This document shows positions 1 through 8,693 of a DNA stretch of 64,000 nucleotides, one piece after another; position 1 is the first letter of the stretch; every line of letters begins with the position of its first letter. The DNA is taken from assembly GCF_008693105.1 (NCBI RefSeq), contig NZ_VXKK01000031.1, positions 1-64,000 of the forward strand, given 5' to 3'. The translations under genes were made by a program, and so were the position numbers. The DNA is from Corynebacterium flavescens. GTDB taxonomy: Bacteria > Actinomycetota > Actinomycetes > Mycobacteriales > Mycobacteriaceae. Below the pieces are notes generated by a model, which saw nothing but the letters and a program-made list of their open reading frames with translations, had not been told where the DNA came from and did no database searches.

Positions 1-59
1 ATAACGATGCTGGCCGCATCACGGCGATACTCCTCGGTGAATCGACGTCGTTGTCCCAT
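1..59 (-). CDS. IS3-family transposase OrfA, N-terminal fragment cut by window edge
   Basis: Nineteen codons are visible from an ATG at 59-57, reading MGQRRRFTEEYRRDAASIV. This is the usual start of the helix-turn-helix OrfA protein of IS3 elements (pattern R-x-F-T-x-E-[YF]-[RK]-x-x-A). An AAGGA ribosome site lies about 8 bases before the ATG. OrfA normally works with a frameshifted OrfB integrase, which is not in the window. The family call is good; the subgroup cannot be decided. Confidence 0.7.
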   Translation of the reverse strand, partial: MGQRRRFTEEYRRDAASIV

Positions 60-110
60 ATGAACATCCTTCCGCAAGACCACGTGGTCCCGCTAGTTTA
101 GGTGTCCACA
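1..110 (-). mobile_element. End of an IS3-family insertion sequence (rest lies off the left edge)
   Basis: The minus strand from 59 leftwards encodes the N-terminus of an IS3-type OrfA (see the next entry). The element appears to finish just before the native sequence upstream of the TPR gene. The minus strand starting near 110 reads TGTGGACACCTAAAC, and IS3-family inverted repeats normally begin with TG. So I infer that the outer end is at about 110. The other end, OrfB and the target duplication lie outside the window and cannot be checked. In related chromosomes a lipoprotein gene or tyrS usually lies here, so the insertion sits at a gene boundary. Confidence 0.6.
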
Positions 111-260
111 ACAAGAGGGTAACCCCAGTGCGACGAGATTTCCACGAGTAGGCTCGCTTGAGCAGAGGTTGCTGGTCTATGGGGTTTCAGGGTTTCCCTG
201 TTTTACCTGTAGACTTAGCCGGTACAACGCAACAGTTCAACTGAGAAAGATTAAGGCTTA

Positions 261-1304
261 ATGTCTGAACGCAATAATGACTCTCGCCGCGAAGGCGGGC
301 GTCAAGGCGGCGAAGGCCGCGGCTCCCACGGGCACTCCGGTCACGGCCGTGACTTCGAAGGCAAGCGTGGACCACGTGGTGGTCGCGATGAGCGCGGCTC
401 TCGCGATGACCGTCGAGGCGGAGAACGCGGAGACTCTCGTCCAGACCGTCGCGGGGGGCGCGATGATGACCGCAGAGGCGGACGCCGCGGAGGGCGCGAT
501 GATGATCGGCGCGGGGGGCGTCGTGATGACCGGCGTGACAATCGTCGCGGTGACAAGCGTGATGACCGCAGGCAGGAAGAGGAGAAGGCACGCTCGCATT
601 CTCCGCAGCGTTCGGGTTACCGCGAGGAGCGGATTAACCGGCGCATTGCCGATCCGGACCTGCCTGATGATATTGACATCGAGGATCTCGATCCCTCGGT
701 TTTGCAGGACCTGAGGTCGCTGTCGAAGGATAATGGGGAGGCCGTCGCCAAGCATATGATCATGGCCGCCACGTGGATGGATGATGACCCTAAGCTGGCG
801 TTGCGCCATGCTCGCGCTGCTAAAGACCGTGCAGGGCGTGTGTCTATTGCCCGCGAGGTCAATGGCATTGCTGCTTATCGTGCAGGTGAATGGAAGGAAG
901 CCTTGGCTGAGTTGCGTGCGGCACGCCGTATTTCCGGCGGTCCGGGCATGCTTGCCGTCATGGCGGATTGCGAGCGCGGGCTTGGGCGTCCTGAGAAGGC
1001 CGTCGAGCTTGGCCGCAGCGAGGATGCATCCCTTCTTGACCGTGAGTCCGCCATTGAGCTGGCCATCGTCGTTGCAGGCGCCCGCCTGGACATGGGCCAG
1101 GCTGAATCGGCAGTGATTACTATCCAGCGCGCGCAGCCGAGCCGTGATGATCGTGGTATGAGTGCGTGTCGCCTCAGTTATGCCTACGCCAATGCTCTGG
1201 CTGAGGCCGGCCGCGTCGACGAGGCTAAAGAGTGGTTTGAGCACACCGTCGCTATTGATGAAGGAGATTGGACTGACGCCTCAGAGCGTTTGGCGGAACT
1301 TTAA
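261..1304 (+). CDS. TPR-like protein with long RGG/RD-rich disordered N-terminus
   Basis: The product has 347 residues. Residues 1 to about 120 are almost only R, G, D, E and S, with recurring blocks such as DDRRGGRR, and look disordered and able to bind RNA. From about residue 130 the protein is helical and tetratricopeptide-like, with repeated A/L/G positions in pairs such as ALRHARAA and AYANALAEAGRVDEA. It holds the place of M. tuberculosis Rv1691, a TPR protein directly before the HAD phosphatase Rv1692. The ATG at 261 opens the operon that runs to nadK. No enzymatic function is evident. A protein-interaction or RNA-associated scaffold is only an inference. The repeat DNA also creates long open frames on the other strand, which I do not regard as genes. 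Confidence 0.85.
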   Translation: MSERNNDSRREGGRQGGEGRGSHGHSGHGRDFEGKRGPRGGRDERGSRDDRRGGERGDSRPDRRGGRDDDRRGGRRGGRDDDRRGGRRDDRRDNRRGDKRDDRRQEEEKARSHSPQRSGYREERINRRIADPDLPDDIDIEDLDPSVLQDLRSLSKDNGEAVAKHMIMAATWMDDDPKLALRHARAAKDRAGRVSIAREVNGIAAYRAGEWKEALAELRAARRISGGPGMLAVMADCERGLGRPEKAVELGRSEDASLLDRESAIELAIVVAGARLDMGQAESAVITIQRAQPSRDDRGMSACRLSYAYANALAEAGRVDEAKEWFEHTVAIDEGDWTDASERLAEL

Positions 1305-1305
1305 G

Positions 1306-2289
1306 ATGAGTATTCTCTCCCAACATGATTCATTGCTGCTCGATCTCGACGGGACTGTCTGGGAAGGCGGGCGTCCGCTTCAGCGCGTCGTCGACGTCAT
1401 TAATTCCTGCGGCGTGCCTGCCATATATGTGACGAATAATGCCTCGCGCAGTCCAGCTGCTGTTGCGGATATGCTGGAGAAAATCGGCATTGGAACCGAT
1501 GTGGAGCACATCGTTACTTCCGCGCAGGCGGTTCTCACTCTGGCTGCGCAACAGCTTCCTGCGGGTGCGAAGGTTCTCGTTGTTGGAGCAGAGTCTTTTC
1601 GGGCGCTGGCGCGTGACGCGGGGTTTGACGTAGTAGCAAGCGCGGATGACAAGCCTGTGGCCGTGTTCCAAGGGATGTCTCCGGAAATCGGGTGGAAACA
1701 GCTATCCGAGGCTGCTTTAGCTATCAATGCGGGCGCACGCTACTTTGCCTCCAATATGGACACTTCTCTTCCCACCAAGCGTGGGCTCGCGGTGGGCAAT
1801 GGCTCGATGGTCGCTGCTGTAGTCTCGGCTACCGGAGTGGACCCGGTTTCTGCCGGAAAACCTGAGCCCGCAATGTTCAAGCTGGCGGCCGCTAAGGTTG
1901 GCTCCAAGAAGCCCTTGGCTGTTGGAGATCGCCTCGATACCGATATAGCTGGCGGAAACGCCGCCGCCATGAATACTTTTCACGTCCTTACGGGTGTTTC
2001 AGGAGAGCTCGATCTGATTGAGGCCCCGGCACCCCTGCGTCCGAATTTCATCGGTGCTGGATTCCACGAACTTTCCTTGCCCTGCTCCGTGGCTAAACCG
2101 GGTGCCCAGGGCGGTTTCACCGCGCGTTTCGATGGTCTCGACATTTTATTGCAGGGTGGCGAGGACAATTCCACCTCGATTCAAGCGCTGCGCACGGTAC
2201 TCGAGGTGGCGTGGGCCATGCCGAAGCCTCCTCGTTACGTCCAGCCGCGCAGCGAATTCGCCGAGAAGGCCGTAACCCAATGGCGATAA
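1306..2289 (+). CDS. HAD-superfamily phosphatase (NagD-like; Rv1692 type)
   Basis: The 327-residue product carries all HAD motifs: DLDGTVW near residue 11 (nucleophile Asp), YVTNNASRS (motif II Thr/Asn), a Lys in the KPEPAMF block, and GDRLDTDIAGG (acidic motif). It belongs to the IIA class (NagD/AraL/phosphoglycolate phosphatase). The M. tuberculosis ortholog by position, Rv1692, has been described as a glycerol-3-phosphate phosphatase that acts in phospholipid recycling; that role is carried over, not shown here. I chose the ATG at 1306, one base after the upstream stop codon, because the conserved sequence starts there. The frame stays open further upstream but has no homology. Confidence 0.88.
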   Translation: MSILSQHDSLLLDLDGTVWEGGRPLQRVVDVINSCGVPAIYVTNNASRSPAAVADMLEKIGIGTDVEHIVTSAQAVLTLAAQQLPAGAKVLVVGAESFRALARDAGFDVVASADDKPVAVFQGMSPEIGWKQLSEAALAINAGARYFASNMDTSLPTKRGLAVGNGSMVAAVVSATGVDPVSAGKPEPAMFKLAAAKVGSKKPLAVGDRLDTDIAGGNAAAMNTFHVLTGVSGELDLIEAPAPLRPNFIGAGFHELSLPCSVAKPGAQGGFTARFDGLDILLQGGEDNSTSIQALRTVLEVAWAMPKPPRYVQPRSEFAEKAVTQWR

Positions 2290-2441
2290 AGCCTCATGAT
2301 CCCCGCAAAGTCGGGGATCATGAGACGGTTGGCGCGGAGATCGGGGCCATCTTGGCCGAGCCCGCCGCGGACCTTAATGAAGAACTAGAACAGCTGTCGC
2401 GAGCGCACGGCGTGCTGCGTGAAGCCCTGCAGGAGAATTAG
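2280..2441 (+). CDS. Small conserved actinobacterial protein (Rv1693-like)
   Basis: A 53-residue protein starts at an ATG that overlaps the end of the HAD gene by ten bases. It reads MAIKPHDPRKVGD and ends in a charged helical segment (LNEELEQLSRAHGVLREALQ) that could pair as a coiled coil. It sits exactly where M. tuberculosis has the small gene Rv1693, between the phosphatase and tlyA. No function is known to me. The tight coupling suggests it is translated with its neighbours. Confidence 0.75.
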   Translation: MAIKPHDPRKVGDHETVGAEIGAILAEPAADLNEELEQLSRAHGVLREALQEN

Positions 2442-2447
2442 TAGTTT

Positions 2448-3257
2448 ATGGCCCCCCAACGTCGCCGCCTTGACGCGGAACTCGTGCGCCGCAAGATCGC
2501 TCGCTCGCGGGAGCAAGCAGTAGAGATGATCAAGGGCGGAAGGGTGACCGTCGGCGGCTTCCAAGCCCTCAAGCCGGCGACCATCGTCGAGCCAGAGGTT
2601 TCCATCAAGGTCGAAAGCAACCCTGAGGATGAGTGGGCATCGCGCGGTGCTCATAAGCTGCTCGGGGCGCTGGATTCCTTCGGTGTCTCGCCCCAAGGGC
2701 TGCGTGTACTCGATGCGGGAGCCTCCACTGGCGGTTTCAGCGATGTCTGCCTCAAGCGAGGGGCCTCGGAGGTCATCGCAGTTGACGTGGGTTATGGCCA
2801 GCTGCTGTGGCGCCTCCAAAACGATGAGAGGGTCACGGTCTTAGATCGTACGAATATTCGCAACCTCACCGTCGACATGTGTGGGGGCTACTGCGACGCC
2901 ATGGTAGGAGATCTCTCCTTTATTTCTTTAAAGCTGGTGCTGCCCGCCATCATCGAGTGTCTCAAGCCGGGTGCATGGTTGCTGCCCATGGTCAAGCCGC
3001 AGTTCGAGGTGGGGAAGGATCGTCTCGGCAGCGGCGGAGTGGTCCGTTCCCCGCAGCTTCGCGCGGAGGTAACGGCTGAGATCGCAGCATTCGCTCAGAC
3101 CCTCGGCACGGGTGTGAAGTCCGTGGTGGCCTCACCGTTGCCCGGTCCGAGTGGCAACGTAGAGTATTTCCTATGGCTCGAAAAGGGAGCCTCGCCTGTA
3201 GATGCTGAAACGCTGCAGGCTTTGGTGGAAAAGGCAGTAGAGGAAGGTCCGCGATGA
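2448..3257 (+). CDS. tlyA: 16S/23S rRNA (cytidine-2'-O)-methyltransferase TlyA
   Basis: The 269-residue protein has an N-terminal S4 RNA-binding domain (about residues 5-65, with RRKIARS and GGRVTVGG). A FtsJ-like Rossmann methyltransferase follows, with SAM motif I at residues 89-97 (DAGASTGGF) and the catalytic Lys in SRGAHKL at 70. TlyA methylates C1409 of 16S and C1920 of 23S rRNA in mycobacteria, and its loss gives capreomycin resistance. The gene ends inside the nadK start, the usual translationally coupled tlyA-nadK-recN order of Actinobacteria. Length and motifs are normal. Confidence 0.95.
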   Translation: MAPQRRRLDAELVRRKIARSREQAVEMIKGGRVTVGGFQALKPATIVEPEVSIKVESNPEDEWASRGAHKLLGALDSFGVSPQGLRVLDAGASTGGFSDVCLKRGASEVIAVDVGYGQLLWRLQNDERVTVLDRTNIRNLTVDMCGGYCDAMVGDLSFISLKLVLPAIIECLKPGAWLLPMVKPQFEVGKDRLGSGGVVRSPQLRAEVTAEIAAFAQTLGTGVKSVVASPLPGPSGNVEYFLWLEKGASPVDAETLQALVEKAVEEGPR

Positions 3258-4135
3258 TGCGCGAGATTTTATTGGTTCCGCACTCTGGGCGAGCAGATAA
3301 CCTGGATGCGGCCAAGCGCGCGGCAGAGCTTCTGCTGGCTGCTGGGATCACAGTGCGCGTGTGTGCAAAGGCGGATGTTCTTCCTGAGCTCACTCACGTG
3401 GAGCACTCGCCGGATGCAGCCGCAGGATGTGAACTTGTCCTAGTGCTAGGCGGGGATGGCACTTTCCTGAGGGCGGCGGACCTCGCCCGCGCGGTAGATG
3501 TCCCTGTGCTAGGCATTAATCTCGGTCACGTCGGCTTCCTTGCCGAGTGGGACGCTGAATCCCTCGATAGGGCGCTGGTCAGGGTCATTGACCGTAACTA
3601 TGGCGTGGAAGATCGCCTCACCATCGATGTATCCGTATTTGATGCAGACGGTAACCTACTCAAGCGTGGCTGGGCTCTCAATGAAGCTTCGATTGAAAAC
3701 CTCGACCGTTCCGGGGTCTTGGATGCAATTTTGGAGATTGATGGCAGGCCGGTATCAGCATTCGGCTGCGACGGAGTGCTTATTTCTACGCCAACGGGCT
3801 CCACAGCCTACGCCTTCTCTGCCGGAGGCCCAGTGCTGTGGCCTTCGCTAGACGCCATCTTGGTCGTGCCCAACAATGCGCATGCGCTCTTTACAAAGCC
3901 GCTGGTGGTCTCCCCGGATTCCCAGGTTGCGGTAGAATCCGCTTCTGATACCAGCGCCGCCATGGTGGTCATGGATGGCTTCCGCCGCATCAACATGCCC
4001 CCGGGGGCGAGGGTGGAGGCTGTGCGTGGAGCACACCCGGTGCGCTGGGTGCGCCTTGATGATCAGCCCTTCACTGACCGCCTCGTCCGGAAATTGCGTT
4101 TGCCCATCGAAGGCTGGAGGGGCCGGCAGAGTTAG
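3254..4135 (+). CDS. nadK: NAD kinase
   Basis: The product has 293 residues and makes NADP from NAD with ATP or polyphosphate. The GGDGT motif is at residues 66-70, followed by the conserved NLGHVGFL block near 89-96 and the substrate loop around CDGVLISTPTGSTAY. Two ATGs lie in tandem at 3254 and 3257, and either could start the protein; the first overlaps the tlyA stop by four bases. It belongs to the tlyA-nadK-recN cluster, also known as ppnK in corynebacteria. The sequence shows no anomalies. Confidence 0.95.
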   Translation: MMREILLVPHSGRADNLDAAKRAAELLLAAGITVRVCAKADVLPELTHVEHSPDAAAGCELVLVLGGDGTFLRAADLARAVDVPVLGINLGHVGFLAEWDAESLDRALVRVIDRNYGVEDRLTIDVSVFDADGNLLKRGWALNEASIENLDRSGVLDAILEIDGRPVSAFGCDGVLISTPTGSTAYAFSAGGPVLWPSLDAILVVPNNAHALFTKPLVVSPDSQVAVESASDTSAAMVVMDGFRRINMPPGARVEAVRGAHPVRWVRLDDQPFTDRLVRKLRLPIEGWRGRQS

Positions 4136-4206
4136 GCTCGGCTTTTGAATCTGCAAATCGCCCCGTCACACAATTTGACCATCACACAAGGAGGAGTGGG
4201 CAGCAC

Positions 4207-5874
4207 GTGCTATTGGAGATTACGATCGAAGATCTCGGTGTCATTTCTCGCTCCACCGCCGAACTCACCTCTGGGCTTACCGTGCTCACAGGAGAGACGG
4301 GTGCGGGAAAAACCATGGTGGTTACCGGGCTGCGCTTGTTGGCGGGCTCTCGAGCCGATGCCTCCCGGGTCAGGGATGGAGCCAAGAAGGCTGCTGTTGA
4401 GGGAAGATTTAGCAGCGGGGTCCCAGCAGTCAAAGAACTAGTGGAGTCCGTCGGTGGAGAAGCCGACGAGAATGGCGAGTACTTGGTCTCCCGCACGGTT
4501 TCGGCTGCGGGCCGATCGAAGGCCTACCTGGGCGGCAGGGCGGTACCGGCTGCAAAACTCTCCGAGTTTGCCGCCGCGATGATTACCGTACATGGCCAAA
4601 ATGATCAGTTGCGTTTGCTCGCTCCGGAGCAGCAGCTAGAGGCGGTTGATCGCTTTGATCCCGCGACGGCCCAGGTGCGTGAGGCTTATACTGAAGCCTT
4701 CTTGAGGTGGCGCCGCTTAGCCAAGGACTACCAGTCCCGCACCCAGTCTCGCCGAGAGATGGCGCAGGAAGCAGATCGCCTCAAGTTCGCGTTGCATGAG
4801 ATAGAGGAGGTTGCACCACGACCGGGGGAGGACAGCGAACTCGTCTCCCAGATCCGCAGGCTGCAGGACGTAGATGCTCTGCGAGAATCCGCCAGCAGCG
4901 CTCTCGCGGCTATCGACGGCGCGGAGGAATTCTCCGGCGCCAGCGAGTCGGGCGCCTCCACAGTGCTGGGCAGGGCGGAGGCTGCGCTTTCTGGATCGAG
5001 CGATGAGCTGCTGCGGCAATTAGGCGAGCACCTAGGCGACATCAACGCGCAGCTTTCAGATATTTCCTCCGAGCTCGGCGGCTACCTTGAGAACTTGCCC
5101 GCTGACCCGAATCTGCTGGAGGTCTCACTCCAGCGGCAGCAGGACTTGAAATCCTTAACGCGCAAGTACGCGGGCGATATCGACGGCGTCATTGCGTGGA
5201 GGGACCAGGCGGCACGCCAGCTCGAGAGTCTCGATACCTCAACTGAAGCCCTGGGTGAGCTCAAAGCACAGGTCGCGGAGGCTGAGTCCGAGATGATTAA
5301 GGCTGCGAAGAAACTGAGTAAGGCGCGCACTGCGGCGGCTGAGGCACTCGGGGAAAGGGTCACCGCAGAACTGCATGGCCTGGCCATGCAGAACTCCACT
5401 CTGACCGTGGCGTTGCGGCGCTCCAAGTACTCTCGCTCGGGGGCGGATGAGGCGGAGTTTCTACTCAACGATAAGCCCCTGGCTTCCGCTGCCTCTGGTG
5501 GTGAGCTCTCTCGCGTCATGCTGGCACTTGAGGTCGTGATGAGCGGTGAGGGAGAGGAAACCCTGGTCTTCGATGAGATTGATGCCGGTGTGGGTGGACG
5601 TGCTGCGGTGGAAATCGGACGTCGTCTAGCGCGCCTTGCAGTCCATAACCAGGTCATCGTGGTCACCCACCTGCCACAGGTGGCGGCGTATGCGGATAGT
5701 CATCTGCACGTGGCCAAAGAGGATGCGACCTCGGAGCTCTCTCCCCTCAGCCGGGCTGAGCGGGTAGAGGAGCTGGCGCGCATGTTGGCGGGTCTCGATG
5801 ATACTGAGACTGGCCGCGCCCACGCCGCTGAGCTTTTTGAGCGCGCCCAGTCTGAGGTTGAGAAGCTGAAGTAG
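4207..5874 (+). CDS. recN: DNA repair protein RecN
   Basis: RecN is an SMC-like ATPase that assists double-strand break repair. The 555 residues show Walker A GETGAGKT at 29-36 and a central, mostly helical coiled-coil region. ABC signature SGGELSRVMLALE and Walker B LVFDEIDAGVGG near the C-terminus complete the head. I start at GTG 4207, since the conserved sequence MLLEITIEDLGVI begins there, and an AAGGAGG lies about 12 bases upstream. The 71-base gap after nadK is short enough for cotranscription. Confidence 0.95.
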   Translation: MLLEITIEDLGVISRSTAELTSGLTVLTGETGAGKTMVVTGLRLLAGSRADASRVRDGAKKAAVEGRFSSGVPAVKELVESVGGEADENGEYLVSRTVSAAGRSKAYLGGRAVPAAKLSEFAAAMITVHGQNDQLRLLAPEQQLEAVDRFDPATAQVREAYTEAFLRWRRLAKDYQSRTQSRREMAQEADRLKFALHEIEEVAPRPGEDSELVSQIRRLQDVDALRESASSALAAIDGAEEFSGASESGASTVLGRAEAALSGSSDELLRQLGEHLGDINAQLSDISSELGGYLENLPADPNLLEVSLQRQQDLKSLTRKYAGDIDGVIAWRDQAARQLESLDTSTEALGELKAQVAEAESEMIKAAKKLSKARTAAAEALGERVTAELHGLAMQNSTLTVALRRSKYSRSGADEAEFLLNDKPLASAASGGELSRVMLALEVVMSGEGEETLVFDEIDAGVGGRAAVEIGRRLARLAVHNQVIVVTHLPQVAAYADSHLHVAKEDATSELSPLSRAERVEELARMLAGLDDTETGRAHAAELFERAQSEVEKLK

Positions 5875-5935
5875 CAGTCTGCCTCCTCCGCGCGCCTTCC
5901 ACAGTTTGCCGCGTGTGGAGTTCACAATAGAGGCC

Positions 5936-7120
5936 ATGAGTCTGTTTTCCCGAAACTCCGATCTCTCCGGCACGCAGGGTACGCTGCGTGATTGCACGCC
6001 GGGCGGAAAGGGCCTGAAGAAGTTCTCCGCTGGTGACTTCGCCGTCATTAACGCCGCAAATATCTCCCGCCAGGAGGCGCAGACGCTGGTCGATCTGCAG
6101 CCGGCAGCTGTCATTAACGTGGCGGAGTTTAGCACCGGATCCATTCCCAATTATGGGCCCCACATGCTCCTCGATGCGGACGTACTTCTCGTGGAAAACG
6201 TCGGCGAGGACTTCGTAAGCAGCTTTAAAGACGGCAAGAAGGCCCGTCTCAGCGACGAGGGTGGCGTGTTTCTCGGGGAGAAAGAAATTGCATCCGGCGC
6301 CGTGGTCGATAGGGAGGCGGCGGAGTCGCGTTTCACCTCCGCGCAGCGTGAGCTCATGGACCACATGGAGGCCTACTTTGGCAATGCCACAGAGTTCATT
6401 CAGTCGGAGGGGCCGCTGCTTATCGACGGCCTCGGGGTACCGGAATCCGGCGTCGAGATGGCCGGGCGCAAGGTGGTACTGGTGTCTCCGAGTCCAGATC
6501 ACCGCCACAAGATAGCTCTGCTGCGCAACTTCATCCGCGAGTACGAGCCCATCATCATCGCGGTAGACGAGGCCGCGGATACTCTCATGGAGGTAGGCTA
6601 TAAGCCTGACTTCATCGTGGGTGATCCCGCGAAGGTGAGTGCGGAGACGCTGCGCTGCGGAGCAAGAGTCATTCTCCCCGCGGATCCGGACGGAACCGCC
6701 GAAGGCCTAGAGCGGATCCAAGACCTTGGAATCGGCGCCATGACCTTCCCCGCCGCCACGGATTCCGCCACCGACCTTGCTTTGTTGCTCGCCGATTATC
6801 ATGGGGCTTTGATGATCGTCCAGGTGGGCGCAGCAGTGGACTTGGATGATATCTTCGCGAACAAGGAAGGCGCCACCCCAGCGGCGATGCTCTCGCGGCT
6901 TAAGGCGGGAACGCGCCTGGTGGATGCAGACACCGTAATCAACCTCTATTCGGCACCGGCTAGCGGAAAGATCGCCTGGCTGTGGGCGCTGCTGAGCATC
7001 CTGGTTGCCATCGCGGTCATCATTGTCATTGTCGGTCTAGGTGGCAGCGAAGGCTTTGCCCAAAACCTCATTGATACCTGGAATAACTTGGCGCTGACGG
7101 TGCAAGGGTGGTTCAAGTAA
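5936..7120 (+). CDS. steA: SteA, cell-separation membrane protein
   Basis: The 394-residue protein is the counterpart of C. glutamicum Cgp_1603 (SteA) and M. tuberculosis Rv1697. The N-terminal two thirds are cytoplasmic and contain a thiamine-pyrophosphokinase-like nucleotide-binding fold (for example IIAVDEAADTLMEVGYKPDFIVGDPAKV). One hydrophobic segment near residues 340-365 (IAWLWALLSILVAIAVIIVIVGL) crosses the membrane. In C. glutamicum SteA and SteB act with the RipC-FtsEX pathway in daughter-cell separation. I chose ATG 5936 (MSLFSRNSD). A TTG at 5906 would add ten residues, and it lacks a ribosome site. Confidence 0.9.
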   Translation: MSLFSRNSDLSGTQGTLRDCTPGGKGLKKFSAGDFAVINAANISRQEAQTLVDLQPAAVINVAEFSTGSIPNYGPHMLLDADVLLVENVGEDFVSSFKDGKKARLSDEGGVFLGEKEIASGAVVDREAAESRFTSAQRELMDHMEAYFGNATEFIQSEGPLLIDGLGVPESGVEMAGRKVVLVSPSPDHRHKIALLRNFIREYEPIIIAVDEAADTLMEVGYKPDFIVGDPAKVSAETLRCGARVILPADPDGTAEGLERIQDLGIGAMTFPAATDSATDLALLLADYHGALMIVQVGAAVDLDDIFANKEGATPAAMLSRLKAGTRLVDADTVINLYSAPASGKIAWLWALLSILVAIAVIIVIVGLGGSEGFAQNLIDTWNNLALTVQGWFK

Positions 7121-8053
7121 ATGGCTAAGAGCAAGTCTGTCGCAGCCTTTGTTGTTGCTGGCCTAGGGCTTGGAACTGCTTTGGGGGTTGCTCTCGGGGT
7201 ATTCGCCATCTCGCCCACCGTTAGCGCCGGTGGAGCCGGCGGAGAATCCTCCATCCGGGAGGAACACCGTAGGGCACTGCAAGAAAACCAGATTTACCAG
7301 AATCAAAACGGTGCGAGCGACTCCGTTATCAATGAGCTTTCCCCCAAGATCGTGGACGGATCGCTAGCGCAGCGTCCCGTACTGGTTCTTACTACAGCCG
7401 AAGCCGTCGACGGAGATGTCGACGCGGTCAAGAACCTGTTGCGTGCTGCTGATGCGCAGGAGGCGGGCTCTATCCGCCTGACGGAGGACTTCTTCCGTCA
7501 AGAGAACTCGGATAAAATCCTTTCTTTGGTTTCTTCGACCCTGCCCGCAGGCGCCCAGCTGAGCACGGATTCGCGCGATGCGGGAACCCACGCCGGCGAG
7601 GCATTGGGGGCGGGACTGTTTATGGATCCCAAAACCACCGAGCCGCTGGCAACATCCAAGGAGCGCGCCACCTTGCTGCAGGCTCTGCGCGAGGCGGGAT
7701 ACATTGATTACGAGGACGAAACCATCCTCCCAGCGCAGGCAATAGTCATCGTCACAGGCAGGGGATCGGACGGCTATTATACCGATACCCTAGCCAAGCT
7801 AGCTACGCAGTTAGAGGATACCGCCGGTTCCACGGTGGTGGCCGGGCGCGTGGAGCAGGCCGGCGAGGAACGGGTCATCGGAAAGCTCCGCGCTGGGGGG
7901 ACCAAGGTCTCCACGGTGGACTCCATTGATCGCGCCTCCTCCCGCCTGGCTACGGTACTTGCGGTGAAGGAACAACTAGATGGATCTTCCGGAGCCTATG
8001 GCTCCGCGCCTTCTGCAAACTCAGCTACCCCTGCGTTCCCGAAGGACGCCTAA
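7121..8053 (+). CDS. steB: SteB, copper transporter MctB-family cell-separation protein
   Basis: The 310-residue protein begins right after the steA stop codon, the usual arrangement for a partner pair. It has a single N-terminal transmembrane segment (about residues 8-32) and an extracytoplasmic domain of the MctB/Rv1698 family. In M. tuberculosis the family member was studied as an outer-membrane or copper-related protein. In C. glutamicum SteB partners SteA in cell separation. The cell-separation role is the better supported one here because of the steA neighbour. Unlike the order I know from relatives, pyrG does not follow. Confidence 0.88.
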   Translation: MAKSKSVAAFVVAGLGLGTALGVALGVFAISPTVSAGGAGGESSIREEHRRALQENQIYQNQNGASDSVINELSPKIVDGSLAQRPVLVLTTAEAVDGDVDAVKNLLRAADAQEAGSIRLTEDFFRQENSDKILSLVSSTLPAGAQLSTDSRDAGTHAGEALGAGLFMDPKTTEPLATSKERATLLQALREAGYIDYEDETILPAQAIVIVTGRGSDGYYTDTLAKLATQLEDTAGSTVVAGRVEQAGEERVIGKLRAGGTKVSTVDSIDRASSRLATVLAVKEQLDGSSGAYGSAPSANSATPAFPKDA

Positions 8054-8054
8054 T

Positions 8055-8693
8055 ATGTCTCATAATTTCGAGGTGGTAGATTCCACGCTTTTGGTCGACG
8101 CCCCCGTCATCGCGCTGCGCCGCGACGAGGTGCTCATGCCGGGAGGGCGCGTGGCGTCCCGCGAAGTCGTGGAAAATCTGGGCGCCGTGGCTGTTGTGGC
8201 GGTCGATGAAAATGAGCGCGTGGCGATGGTCTATCAGTACCGCCGCCCATTGGGTACGCGCCTGTGGGAGCTGCCCGCGGGGCTCCTCGATATCAAAGGC
8301 GAGGACGAGCTCACCGGTGCTAAACGCGAGCTGCAGGAAGAGGCCGGACTGCAGGCTAAGCGCTGGGAGGTGCTCTCAGATATCGCTACCTCGCCCGGTT
8401 TTAGCGAAGAAGCGGTGAGGATCTTCCTCGCCCGCGATCTAAGTATGGTGGACAAGCTCCATGACACCGGTGACGAAGAACAGGATATGACCTTCGCCTG
8501 GGTTGACCTCGACGAGGCAGTCAACCGCGTGCTGGCGGGGGAAATAGTCAATTCCATTGCCTGTGTGGGCATTCTAGCCACTTATGCAGTGCTGCGCGGC
8601 GGTCGCGCAACCCGTAGCACTGATGTGCCCTTTCCTTTGCGTCCAACCTCGATGGCAAAGCGGCGTCCCGGGCCTGACCTTAAAAAGAAGTGA
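8055..8693 (+). CDS. Nudix hydrolase, ADP-ribose pyrophosphatase type
   Basis: The 212-residue protein has the arrangement [12 protein letters not shown] followed by the Nudix core [10 protein letters not shown], which is typical of ADP-ribose pyrophosphatases such as Rv1700. These enzymes cleave ADP-ribose to AMP and ribose 5-phosphate with Mg2+. The ATG at 8055 lies one base after the steB stop. The frame extends upstream into steB but without homology. The gene overlaps xerD by four bases (GTGA), so the two are coupled. Confidence 0.9.
   Translation: MSHNFEVVDSTLLVDAPVIALRRDEVLMPGGRVASREVVENLGAVAVVAVDENERVAMVYQYRRPLGTRLWELPAGLLDIKGEDELTGAKRELQEEAGLQAKRWEVLSDIATSPGFSEEAVRIFLARDLSMVDKLHDTGDEEQDMTFAWVDLDEAVNRVLAGEIVNSIACVGILATYAVLRGGRATRSTDVPFPLRPTSMAKRRPGPDLKKK

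Noticed and set aside
258..1244. A 328-codon open frame on the minus strand opposite the TPR gene.
   Set aside because: It mirrors the RGG-repeat DNA, has no ribosome site or family resemblance, and the plus-strand gene has conserved synteny.
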